A stretch of 64,000 nucleotides of DNA, taken from the NCBI GenBank assembly GCA_963846715.1, contig CAWJXA010000006.1:400778-464777 (forward strand). The letters run 5' to 3'. Of the stretch, positions 9,200 through 17,536 are shown in pieces. The DNA is from Bog-257 sp963846715 (GTDB lineage: Bacteria > Acidobacteriota > Terriglobia > Terriglobales > Acidobacteriaceae). The stretch's first letter is position 1; every line of letters begins with the position of its first letter. The notes under the pieces were generated by a model. It was given only the letters and a program-made list of their open reading frames with translations, searched no databases and was not told the DNA's origin. Made by a program: the position numbers and the translations under genes.

Positions 9200-11028
9200 A
9201 TAAAGTGCCTCCCGGAGAAGTCATCTGCTTGATCTTCTTCATCGCACCAACAACACCCAGCGCGGCGTACTCGTCATCGGTCGAGACGCTAGGCAGAGCC
9301 ACGGCTCCCATCCAGCCGCCAATTCCGGCATAGATGGCGACGTACTGCTTGCCGTCCGCGCCCAGAAACGTGATCGGATCCCCAATGATTCCGGAGGAAA
9401 GCTTCATCTGCCACAGAACATTGCCGCTGCGTGCGTCGATGGCGCGGAAGTAGCCGTCCATGGTGCCGTAGAAGACCACATCGCCTCCGGTGGCCAGAAC
9501 ACCGCTATAAACGGGAAGATCAGCCTCCTTGATTCCCCAGGCTTTTTTTGCATTCGCTACGTCCCAGGCAATCAACTCGCCCTGGTATCCACCCGGCCCG
9601 GGATACATGCGCACGCTCGCGCCAAGATAGGGCGTGCCCGCGATGTAATTCACGGTCTCTCCCGAGTAATCCATACAGGTGTTGTGGGCCGGAATGTAGA
9701 GATAGCCAGTCTTCGGGGAAAAAGCCGAGGGGACGAATTCCTTGCCGCCGGTCGACGACGGGCAAACGCCCTGAGCGTACTTGTTGGTGTGCGGCCGCTT
9801 ATCGGGATTCTCGATCAGGCAGCCCGGTTTTCAGGTCGTAACCGTTCGCCCACGTAACCGGAACGAAGTTCGTTGCCGAAAGAACCTCTCCGGTTTCGCG
9901 ATCCATTACAAACATGAAGCCAGTTCTTCCGGGATGCAGTAGAAGTTTGCGCACCTTGCCTTGCCACGGCATGTCGACCAGGATGTTCTCCATGATCTCG
10001 TCGTAGTCCCAGCCATCGTGTGGTTCGATCTGGTAGGCCCACTTCGCGTTACCCGTGTCGGCATCGCGTGCCCAGATGGTGATCGACCACTTGTTGTCGC
10101 CGGGGCGCATGTCGTCGTTCCACACCCCGGGATTGCCGGTGCCGTAATAAATCAGATTGGTTTCCGGATCGTAGGAGATCCAGCCCCAGATCGTTCCGCC
10201 TCCCAGCTTCCACTGATCGGGAGTCCACGAACTGACGCCGAGGTCTTTGCCCTGATCCTTTTTGTAGAAGGGTTTGAAATCGGAGCCGATACGGACGTCG
10301 CTGTCCGGACCGCTGTTGTAGGCGCGCCAGAGTATCTTGCCGGTTTTGAGATCGAGGGCGGTGAGCTTGCCGCGAACTCCGAGCTCTCCGCCACTATCGC
10401 CGACGAAGACCGTGTTCTTCACTACCAGCGGGGCCATGGTAATGGTCTCGCCCAGATTGGTGTCTCCCACTTGCGTTTTCCATATGAGTTGGCCACTCTT
10501 GGCGTCAACCGCGATTGCATTTGCGTCGAGCGTGGCGTAGATAACCTTGCCATCCGCGTAACTGGCTCCTCGGTTCACCACATCGCAACAGGCAATGCCC
10601 ACGGAGCGAGGGTCGGGATTCGGCTCGAACTTCCACTTCATGGGATAGCCGGGCTTCGTCAGATCGAGCGCAACCAGATAATTTGGAAAAGGCGTGACCA
10701 TGTACAACGTGTTGTCGACGACAAGCGGCTGTCCTTCGTGTCCATGGGGAATGCCGGTCGACGTCATGCTGACAATGTGCAGATTTTTCACGTTGCCCGT
10801 GTTGATTTGGGACAGCGGACTGAAGCGCGTGTTGGCATAATCACCGGCGGGAATGGTCCATTGCCCGTCAGGCAGCGGACTGATAACGCGAATCCCCGGC
10901 TTGCTTCCGCTTACCTGCGTAACCTTGGCGTTGGTGTTCTGCGAGAGCAGCGCACCCGTCACGGACAACACGAAAAGTACAGCGGCAATCAAGCGCAGCA
11001 GTTCTTGCTTCGACATCGGCATCCTCAA
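9183..11028 (-). pseudogene. xoxF: XoxF-type lanthanide-dependent PQQ alcohol dehydrogenase, single frameshift
   Basis: This is a periplasmic PQQ quinoprotein of the methanol/ethanol dehydrogenase family. The N-terminus is a signal peptide. Propeller repeats follow, with the adjacent-cysteine pair IACCDVVNRG that makes the rare vicinal disulfide over PQQ. The active-site segment reads EPHDGWDYDEIMENI: the catalytic Asp is followed two residues later by a second Asp, the feature that distinguishes lanthanide-using XoxF/ExaF enzymes from calcium MxaF. At about 9812-9816 one base is missing: the frame reads DLKTGLPDRESR-stop, whereas the other frame continues IENPDKRPHTNKYAQGVCPS, the next conserved segment, and on to a normal C-terminus. 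Without that indel the enzyme would be about 615 residues. The intact, tightly coupled operon around it makes a sequencing error possible. Confidence 0.88.
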
Positions 11029-11405
11029 CGCAACGTGTATAAGTACGCGGCGACATCGCGCGCTTGTTGATCGGTCAGTCCGAGCCGTGGCATTGCGGTG
11101 CCGGGCTCAACTGAAGGTGGATTCTTGATCCAGCGAACCATGTTCTCCGGAGTATTAGGCAGCTCGCCGGCGATCATGGTGCGCCGGCTCATGTACATCA
11201 ATGGCGGTCCAACCATGCCGTTGGCCGCGTGAATTCCGGGGATAACGTGACAGGCTCCGCAGCCGTAAGCGACGATCACGGTGGCGCCGCGTCGGGCATT
11301 TCCACCCGTGGCGACGCGGTGTGGATGGACCATATCTCCTCCGCTACGACATCCGGTAAAACACATAGCGAGAGCAGCAACCATCGCGATCACTCCTGAT
11401 CTCAT
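11025..11405 (-). CDS. Small cytochrome c lipoprotein, likely electron acceptor of XoxF
   Basis: A 126-residue class I cytochrome c with a lipoprotein signal (LAMCFTGC), the haem site CGACH and the distal Met in GTAMPRLGLTDQQARDVAAY. Its end overlaps the start of xoxF by four bases and its own start overlaps the upstream membrane protein. XoxG cytochromes are dedicated acceptors of XoxF and usually lie next to it, so this gene is the best candidate. The lipid anchor would keep it close to the CuA/cytochrome domain of subunit II. Confidence 0.88.
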   Translation of the reverse strand: MRSGVIAMVAALAMCFTGCRSGGDMVHPHRVATGGNARRGATVIVAYGCGACHVIPGIHAANGMVGPPLMYMSRRTMIAGELPNTPENMVRWIKNPPSVEPGTAMPRLGLTDQQARDVAAYLYTLR

Positions 11406-11812
11406 CGCGCCCTCACACAGAAACTAAGGATGCCGATTGGCATGGCAAGCCAGATGATGCCCATGCCCATCGTCACGCTGATGAACACTCCCGCCAGAGC
11501 CATATATTCACGACGTCCTCGGCCTTCGGCACGGGAGAGGGACTTGTCCTGGGCAAGCGTTTTCCAGTTGCGATAGGAAGTCATTCCTGCACCGATGGCG
11601 ATGATCAAGAGGAGCAAGGTTACGACCACGTACAGAATTCGGAAGCCAGGTACAGCATGCGCGCCGCCATACTGTTCCTGTCCCAGACATGCGCGCCACG
11701 CCAATAGGATGTCGGCGATGCCGAGGCCTAGCCATGCGCCGGCCGAGCCGGCGAAGCCAAACCACAGGCGACCTGGGGAGACAGATTGAACGGGTTCATG
11801 TGCCATGTGCAT
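11402..11812 (-). CDS. Four-helix membrane protein of the oxidase operon
   Basis: A 136-residue protein with four hydrophobic segments (about residues 15-40, 55-78, 100-118 and 122-134) and a basic loop between helices 2 and 3 (SLSRAEGRGRREYMAL). It lies between subunit III and a cytochrome c in the caa3 operon, at the position where small accessory subunits or assembly factors occur. I see no metal-binding motif. An ATG two codons inside the frame (11806) is an alternative start. The function is not assigned. Confidence 0.75.
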   Translation of the reverse strand: MHMAHEPVQSVSPGRLWFGFAGSAGAWLGLGIADILLAWRACLGQEQYGGAHAVPGFRILYVVVTLLLLIIAIGAGMTSYRNWKTLAQDKSLSRAEGRGRREYMALAGVFISVTMGMGIIWLAMPIGILSFCVRAR

Positions 11813-11816
11813 AGCC

Positions 11817-12410
11817 CTACAAATGCGGACCTACGTAAAGGATTCCGACCACGAAGATCCATACGATATCCACGAAGTGCCAGTACATTGCGCCCACGTG
11901 ATAGGGACGGTACGGCGTCTCTGCTGCAGGCGCATAACGGGGCATCGCCAACACGTACCCCAGAACCAGCAGTCCCACGATCACGTGCGCCGCGTGAAAA
12001 CTCACGATGGTGTAGAAGATCGACCCGTAGGAATCGGTATAGGGGGTGAGCGTCTGCCAGTGTTCGCGATACTCGAACGCCGATAACACCAGGAAGCCCA
12101 TTCCCATCAGGATCGTGACTGCCAGGAGCAGGCGGGCGGCGGCATACCTTCCCGCCTTCAACTGCCGTTCGCCTGCGTACAGAACCAAGCTGCTGACAAT
12201 CAGCACGGCCAGCATAGGCAGCGCGAAATGCAGCTTGGGCAACTCTTCTACTCTCCAGCGATCTTTGTTATTTCCCAGAAGGAAGTAGCTGCAAAACAGC
12301 GCGATGAATAGGAAGGCTTCGGTGAGGATCGTAAGCCTCATCGCCAGGGAACCGCGTTCGGTTTCCAGCGGAAGCAGAGTGTAACGGGTGGCTACGGCCG
12401 GGCTGCTCAT
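11817..12410 (-). CDS. coxC: Cytochrome c oxidase subunit III
   Basis: A 197-residue subunit III with five clear membrane helices: FLFIALFCSYFLL, LPMLAVLIVSSLVL, LLLAVTILMGMGF, the signature IFYTIVSFHAAHVIVGLLVL and the final WHFVDIVWIFVVGILYV. The HAAHV and WHFVD motifs are diagnostic. Subunit III stabilises the catalytic core and bears no cofactor. The start ATG overlaps the coxA stop by four bases. Five helices instead of seven is normal for bacterial short forms. Confidence 0.95.
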   Translation of the reverse strand: MSSPAVATRYTLLPLETERGSLAMRLTILTEAFLFIALFCSYFLLGNNKDRWRVEELPKLHFALPMLAVLIVSSLVLYAGERQLKAGRYAAARLLLAVTILMGMGFLVLSAFEYREHWQTLTPYTDSYGSIFYTIVSFHAAHVIVGLLVLGYVLAMPRYAPAAETPYRPYHVGAMYWHFVDIVWIFVVGILYVGPHL

Positions 12411-14284
12411 CGCACGCGCTCCTCGGCTTTAGGCCAAAGCCAGTAGTATCCGGCGATCAGGGATGCGATGAAACCCGCAAGCGCGATCCACAGGAGTTGG
12501 AAGGTCAAGGCCAGGAACAGCAGCATCAGCCCCAGTGCCATCAGCAGAGGCGCCAGGGTATCCTCAGGCATCTTCATGATGGATTGCGGCTCGGCATCCA
12601 GCCACGAGGTAGAGATTGTCAGGCGTGCCTGGTCGAGAATGCGTTCACCGTCAGGATCGTCTTCTTCGTCGTGACTATCCCACAACGGATGACGGGAGCA
12701 CACGGTAGGGATGTGCACCATAGCATATGGTTCTGGAGGAGAGTCTGTCTCCCACTCCAGTGAGTCGGCATTCCAGGGATTCTTACCGGCTAACCTGCCG
12801 TAACGCTGACTGTAGAAATAGTTGACGATGCTGAGCAAAATCCCGAAACCAAGGATGAAAGAGCCGATGGTCGCGGTCATGTTCAGTCCGTCCAGGCCCA
12901 ATCCCGCTGGGTAGGTGTAGACCCGGCGCGGCATACCGCCAAGTCCCGCGAGATGCATTGGAAAGAAGCCGAGATTGAAGCCAACGAACATGATCCAGAA
13001 GCTCCACTTTCCCAGCGTCTCATTGAGCATGCGGCCCGTCATTTTGGGCAGCCAGTAATAGAACGCGGCGAAGACTGGAAACACGTTCGCCCCAATCAGC
13101 ACGTAGTGAAGGTGAGCGACCACGAAATACGTGTCATGCACCTGCCAGTCCACCGGAACTACAGCAGTGAAAATGCCATTCAATCCGCCGATCACCAGGA
13201 GCGCAATGAACCCCATCGCATAGTGCATGGCCGCCGTGGCAACGGGCCTCCCCTTCCATACCGTTGCGATCCAGCAGAACACCTGCACCGCGCTGAAGAT
13301 GGAGATGGTCATACTGCCGGCGCTGAAGAAGCTCATCGCCATGTCGCTCATCCCGACGGCAAACATGTGATGCAGCCAGACACCGAAACCGACTACGCCG
13401 GTCAGCACCGTAGACATGGCAATGTATGGATATCCAATGATTGGCCGTCGGGAGAAAACGGGAATGATCATCGATGCCATGCCGGTCGCTGGCAGAAATA
13501 CGACATACACCCAGGGATGACCGAAGAACCAGAAGAGCTGCTGCCACAGCAGAACATTGCCTCCTAGCGGTGTTGTGAAGAAGTGCGTTCCGTAGTGGCG
13601 ATCCAGCTCGAGGAAGACGCAGGCTACGGTCAGTGCCGGCAGTGACATCAGGATCGCAAATGAGATAGTGAGCGTGCTGTACATAAACAGCGGCATGCGG
13701 CTGATGGTCATGCCGGGCGCCCTTAAGCGGAAGATGGTGATGATGAAGTTCACCGCTCCGACCGTGGTCGAGATCGTCAGGAAGATGAGAGCCAGGGCAT
13801 AGAAATCCATGCCTCGCATCGGCGAGTAGGCGAGTTCGGTATAGGGAACATAGGCGAACCAGCCGCCATGAGGCGCCTGGCCCATGAAAAAACCGACATA
13901 AAGGAGGGTGCCGGAGAGCAGGTACGTCCAATAGGAAAAGGCATTCAGTCGCGGTAGGGCCATATCGCGCGCACCCAGCATCAACGGAATCAGATAATTC
14001 GCGAAGCCGGACAAGATGGGCGCAGCGTACCAGAAGATCATGGTCATGCCGTGCATGGTGAAGATCTGGTTGTAAGCTTCTGGAGTAAGCAGAGACTGGT
14101 CCGAATGGGCCAGCTGGAGCCGCATGATGAGCGCTTCCAGCCCGCCCAAGATGAGGAAGATGAAGGCCGTGGCAAGGTATCGCCAACCGATTTCCTTGTG
14201 GTCTACCGTCGCAAACCAGCCCCAGGTGGTCTTCGGCGTATCCCACACTTTTCTCAGGCGCTGTTGAACCGCGGCTGTGCTCAT
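12407..14284 (-). CDS. coxA: Cytochrome c oxidase subunit I, with C-terminal two-helix extension and atypical proton-channel motif
   Basis: Subunit I holds heme a and the heme a3-CuB site that reduces oxygen and pumps protons. The 625-residue protein has the CuB histidines in FFGHPWVYVV and WLHHMFAVG, and the heme ligands in HLHYVLIG. In A-type oxidases the second segment normally reads GHPEVY; here the Glu at the end of the D proton channel is replaced by Trp, while the Tyr that crosslinks to CuB-His is kept. The alternative YSHP form of A2 oxidases is also absent. After about residue 520 there is an acidic linker and two extra membrane helices near the C-terminus. It is the first gene of the operon, and the intergenic region upstream is shared with a divergent marR gene. 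Confidence 0.96.
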   Translation of the reverse strand: MSTAAVQQRLRKVWDTPKTTWGWFATVDHKEIGWRYLATAFIFLILGGLEALIMRLQLAHSDQSLLTPEAYNQIFTMHGMTMIFWYAAPILSGFANYLIPLMLGARDMALPRLNAFSYWTYLLSGTLLYVGFFMGQAPHGGWFAYVPYTELAYSPMRGMDFYALALIFLTISTTVGAVNFIITIFRLRAPGMTISRMPLFMYSTLTISFAILMSLPALTVACVFLELDRHYGTHFFTTPLGGNVLLWQQLFWFFGHPWVYVVFLPATGMASMIIPVFSRRPIIGYPYIAMSTVLTGVVGFGVWLHHMFAVGMSDMAMSFFSAGSMTISIFSAVQVFCWIATVWKGRPVATAAMHYAMGFIALLVIGGLNGIFTAVVPVDWQVHDTYFVVAHLHYVLIGANVFPVFAAFYYWLPKMTGRMLNETLGKWSFWIMFVGFNLGFFPMHLAGLGGMPRRVYTYPAGLGLDGLNMTATIGSFILGFGILLSIVNYFYSQRYGRLAGKNPWNADSLEWETDSPPEPYAMVHIPTVCSRHPLWDSHDEEDDPDGERILDQARLTISTSWLDAEPQSIMKMPEDTLAPLLMALGLMLLFLALTFQLLWIALAGFIASLIAGYYWLWPKAEERVR

Positions 14285-14375
14285 TATTCCCTCTTAGCCA
14301 GACACTACAGCGGTTGGACAGAGACAGAGATGAACGGGACCGGGCAGCCAGATGTCCCGTCTGTTGCCTAACCTC

Positions 14376-14391
14376 GGTTGCTATAGCAACC
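14376..14391. promoter_or_regulatory. Perfect 16-bp palindrome, candidate operator
   Basis: GGTTGCTATAGCAACC is its own reverse complement. It lies 92 bases before the coxA start and about 205 before the marR start. The half-site TAGCAAC recurs in the same orientation at 14407-14413, 23 bases (about two helical turns) away. Size and symmetry fit a MarR-dimer operator, so the adjacent regulator may control the oxidase operon, itself, or both. The link is inferred from position. Confidence 0.55.
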
Positions 14392-14595
14392 CCTAGATGA
14401 ACCGATTAGCAACGTTATGACCGGCACACCTAAGCGAAAGTGGGTCACGCCAATTGACGCCTAAGCCTCGCACGATGAGCTGCCAATGCGCATCGTTCGA
14501 GCCCAATGCATCTCAGTTTCCGGGGCAGCTGAAGTTGCAGAACTCACCCGCGAGCTATTAAGATTTGCGGCGTTAAGAAAGGAGATCGCTGTTCG

Positions 14596-15141
14596 ATGAG
14601 CAAGAACGAAGGCAGTGATGGACTTCCTCTTATCCAACAATCTGATGTTTGCGCCGCACTGCGGCGTGCGAGCCGTGCTGTAACTCATCTCTACGATCTA
14701 GTCCTACTGCCGACAGGATTGAAGGCCACCCAAGTTGTAATTCTGCTGGCCATTCGGCAGTCCGGTGAACTGGCGCAATGGCGCCTCGCCGACCAACTCG
14801 GAGTATCAGATGAGGCTTTATCGAGACGCCTGTCCACACTTCGGAAAGCAGGATTGGTCGTGCACAGGATCGGAATTGAGCGTACGGGAGAGCGTGTCTA
14901 TCAGCTGACCGCAAACGGCGTCCGCCGATGTGAGGAAGTGACGCCTTACTGGAAGCGAGCCCAAACACGACTCCGGACAACGATTGGCTCAAAAGAATGG
15001 GAAGCGCTCTTAGAGATCACCCGTCACGTTGCAGAGAAAGCGAGAAGCGCCGAGCATCTCAGGTGTGTCAATTCGGAGCACGTGTTAGAACGCGGGACGG
15101 AGCACGCTAAGAGGGTGGGCGCTTCGGGTCTACGAACCTAG
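14596..15141 (+). CDS. MarR-family transcriptional regulator
   Basis: The 181-residue protein has a MarR winged-helix core: a first dimerisation helix (AALRRASRAVTHLYDLVLLP), then LKATQVVILLAIRQSGELAQ, the recognition-helix region ADQLGVSDEALSRRLSTLRK, and the wing with VYQLTANGVRR. A polar tail of about 40 residues exceeds the usual family length. The region before it carries aggagat upstream of the ATG. It is divergent from the caa3/XoxF operon and shares 311 bases with it, including the palindrome. Its ligand is unknown; a few cysteines lie at the N-terminus and in the tail, so a redox-sensing role is possible but unsupported. Confidence 0.85.
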   Translation: MSKNEGSDGLPLIQQSDVCAALRRASRAVTHLYDLVLLPTGLKATQVVILLAIRQSGELAQWRLADQLGVSDEALSRRLSTLRKAGLVVHRIGIERTGERVYQLTANGVRRCEEVTPYWKRAQTRLRTTIGSKEWEALLEITRHVAEKARSAEHLRCVNSEHVLERGTEHAKRVGASGLRT

Positions 15142-15264
15142 CGTAGAAACGAGGCTGCTCGTCACATTGTCTCGACCGTCAGAGTCGTCAAATGGCGGAC
15201 GGATCTCGGCGCTTGATGTATAGGAAAAACAAAAATCTGTTTCAGAGAGGAAACGGACAGAAGG

Positions 15265-15289
15265 GCACACCGTGGGTCTATGGGTGTGC
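15265..15289. terminator. Hairpin downstream of marR, possible terminator
   Basis: GCACACC (15265-15271) pairs with GGTGTGC (15283-15289) around an 11-base loop, about 120 bases after the marR stop. No run of T follows on either strand, so it is at best a weak terminator and may be only a chance inverted repeat. Confidence 0.25.
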
Positions 15290-15443
15290 TATCTAAACAA
15301 AGTTAGAGCCGCGGCTGGTTGAAGGTGGGACGTGCGGTTGAAGTCTTAGGATGGTATTGAGGAAGTCGGACAGTTGTGCCTACCAAAACCTCGTTCTCGC
15401 TGAACTGATTGCACATAACGCAATATGGCAATAGGCTTTGGTA

Positions 15444-16475
15444 ATGTTCCCGGCCTTGGTTTGCTTGCTCGCTACTCTTCGTGATTCGCTCCGTACGCGA
15501 GTTGCACTGCAGGCAGAAGTCCTCGCTTTGCGCCATCAACTTGTCGTTCTCTAGCGCAGCAACCGGCAACGGCGACTCCAGTTGTCGGCCTTTGATCGTC
15601 TTCTCTGGGTTTGGCTCTCGCGTATTTGGCCGGACTGGAAAACAGCGCTTCGCATCGTGAAACCAGAAACCGTGATCGCGTGGCACCGTAAAGGCTTTCG
15701 GTTGTACTGGTCTTGGAAGAGTCGTCCCCGTCATGGTCGTCCGCCGGTAACGACCGAGGTGAGGGAGCTGATTCGACGCATCAGCGCCGCCAACCCAGGC
15801 TGGGGTGCACCACGCATTCACGGCGAGTTGGGCAAGCTTGGCATCAAAGTCTCGGAGACAACAGTCGCCAAGTACATGGTGCGGCACCAGCACCCGCCTT
15901 CCCAGACGTGGCGTACCTTCTTGAGCAATCACATCAAGGAGTTTGTCTCTGCAGATTTCTTCGCGGTTCCGACCGCTACGTTTCGCTTGCTGTTTGTGTT
16001 CGTCATCTTTTCTCATGACCGTCGCCGTCCGGTTCACTTCGCGGTCACCAGCCATCCGACCGCGGAATGGACAGCCCAGCAGCTCTTGCAGGCCTTTCCC
16101 TGGGACACGGCTCCGCGTTATTTGTTGCGCGATCGTGACAGCAATTACGGCAAGGTATTCCGTGAAACGGCCCTTGGACTTGGGATCAAGGAAGTGCTTT
16201 GTGCTCCGCGATCACCCTGGCAGAACGCCTACGCAGAGCGGCTAATCGGGTCGATACGGCGAGAATGTCTGGATCGCGTGATTATCTTTCACGAGCCAGG
16301 TCTCAGGCAAGTCTTGAGATCGTATTTTGAGTATTACGCTCTCTCGCGAACTCACCTGTCACTTGAAAAGGACGCGCCGATTCCTCGCGCAGTTCAGTCA
16401 CCTGAGTTGGGGAATGTGGTCGAGTTCCCCGAAGTCGGCGGCCTACACCACCGATATGAGCGCCGTGCTGCGTAA
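15444..16475 (+). pseudogene. Integrase-core (DDE) transposase with in-frame TAG
   Basis: Starting at the ATG at 15444 the frame reads MFPALVCLLATLRDSL, then ALRHQLVVL, then TAG at 15552-15554, and continues in the same frame RSNRQRRLQLSAFDRLLWVW to the normal end HHRYERRAA. The family usually has a Gln where the stop is, so one C-to-T change broke it. The remainder has an HTH-like region (GWGAPRIHGELGKLG) and the DDE core: Asp in SADFFAVPT, Asp in LLRDRDSNYG, Glu in AYAERLIGSIRRECLD. A shortened protein could start at a GTG or CTG after the stop but would lack the first DNA-binding helix. No flanking terminal repeats are obvious. Confidence 0.8.
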
Positions 16476-16499
16476 AACGAGAGGACTTTCAGGTGATTC

Positions 16500-16838
16500 A
16501 TGCTGAATCGCTCGGCCATCGCAGTCATGCCAAGGCAGCCCTTTCTGGACTGGCTGCACGCGGCCGATCCAACCAGCGTCGACATTACATTGCCTGAAGT
16601 AGTTGCAGATCCGACGATCTACTTGATCCCAGAATGTGACTCAGAGGAAGACATTCATAAGTTTTTGCGCGAACTGTGCGAGGAGATTTTCGTCGAGCAG
16701 TTGGCTAGTTGGCTGACCGATGAGGAGAGTTGGCCGCAAGACCGTAGTTTTGATGCATTCTGCCATTGGTTTGACTGGCAACACCATTCGATGCTGATTG
16801 ATCTCTGCGACGAGCCGCTGACGGACGAGTTGGCCTGA
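16500..16838 (+). CDS. Small acidic hypothetical protein, transposase companion
   Basis: A 112-residue acidic protein opening with a short segment reading AIAVMPRQPFLDWLHAADPT and rich in Asp, Glu and Trp (DRSFDAFCHWFDWQHHSMLI). It starts 24 bases after the transposase stop. I recognise it only as a conserved hypothetical type found scattered in soil bacterial genomes and can assign no function. Composition and codon use look like a real gene. Confidence 0.55.
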   Translation: MLNRSAIAVMPRQPFLDWLHAADPTSVDITLPEVVADPTIYLIPECDSEEDIHKFLRELCEEIFVEQLASWLTDEESWPQDRSFDAFCHWFDWQHHSMLIDLCDEPLTDELA

Positions 16839-16878
16839 TTTTGCCGAGTGTGCAGTACGGGCTGGCGAGCAGAGAGAT

Positions 16879-16937
16879 CTAAACCGATCGACGCCCGCAA
16901 GGTCAGCGATGCGTCGCACTTAGTGCAATCGGTTTAG
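16879..16937. repeat. Large nested inverted repeat
   Basis: CTAAACCGAT (16879-16888) pairs perfectly with ATCGGTTTAG (16928-16937), and inside it CGACGC (16889-16894) pairs with GCGTCG (16911-16916). RNA from either strand could fold into one long hairpin. It lies between two convergent genes at the left border of the biosynthetic region. It could be a bidirectional terminator without T tract, or the end of a mobile unit. Confidence 0.5.
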
Positions 16938-17017
16938 CCAGAACGAACTTTCTGGTAGGGGCAGGAGTGATGGGGGATCTCCTGATCGAAACCCAGACCG
17001 GTGAACCAAATCAGCCG

Positions 17018-17494
17018 TTATCCTGCCCAGTGGTGCCACCACGTGGGATCGCCGTAATGTATGGGAGCGCGGCTGTTGGGTCGGCTATTCCACTGGGCCC
17101 ATTCCGGTGGACAATCGACCTGAAGCTCCCGCGCGCTCCATCGGCCGTTGCGCAGCACAAAGACCAGGCGGCAGTCCATTATTATGCCGTCGACAGCGGC
17201 CCCCTCAATCCGGCGCCCTACGACGGCAACTCGCACAGCCAACTCAACACGCTCTTGCGCAACGTTGCTGTACAGCAGACTTTCAACCAGGAGGTGCAAG
17301 TCGCGCACCGCTGCGGTCTGCGCATTTACCACCCGTTCCAGACATACCATGTCGCGCGGCGTTCCCTTGATGTATACCTGCGCCGTCGAGAGATACTCCT
17401 TGATTGGCTTCCAGTTCTTATGGCGCAGCGGCCCCGCTAAACTACTAACGTCTCGGGAAATTTCCTTGATGGCCGCTTGGGGATCGTTCTGCAT
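17018..17494 (-). CDS. Hypothetical protein with NTF2-like (SnoaL-type) fold
   Basis: A 158-residue protein whose plan, helix (KNWKPIKEYLS), short strand, long helix (RDLHLLVESLLYS) and paired strands ending in VLRNGRWSARELQVD, resembles NTF2/SnoaL proteins. The tail is rich in Trp and Pro. A ggaggg ribosome site stands just before the ATG. It is divergent from the hydroxylase gene with only 42 bases between. A second NTF2-like protein occurs at 31668. NTF2-like folds can be enzymes, cyclases or binding proteins, and no catalytic residues can be assigned. Confidence 0.5.
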   Translation of the reverse strand: MQNDPQAAIKEISRDVSSLAGPLRHKNWKPIKEYLSTAQVYIKGTPRDMVCLERVVNAQTAAVRDLHLLVESLLYSNVAQERVELAVRVAVVGRRIEGAAVDGIIMDCRLVFVLRNGRWSARELQVDCPPEWAQWNSRPNSRAPIHYGDPTWWHHWAG

Positions 17495-17536
17495 TCGCCC
17501 TCCAGCAGTGTATGATTCTATACTCTGAGGCTCCCT

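Noticed and set aside
9961..11070. Long open frame (369 codons) on the + strand
   Set aside because: It is the antisense of xoxF; the minus-strand product has clear quinoprotein motifs and this one has none.
13134..14246. Long second minus-strand frame inside coxA
   Set aside because: Its product is Arg/His/Ser-rich and matches nothing, while coxA in the other frame has all haem and copper ligands.
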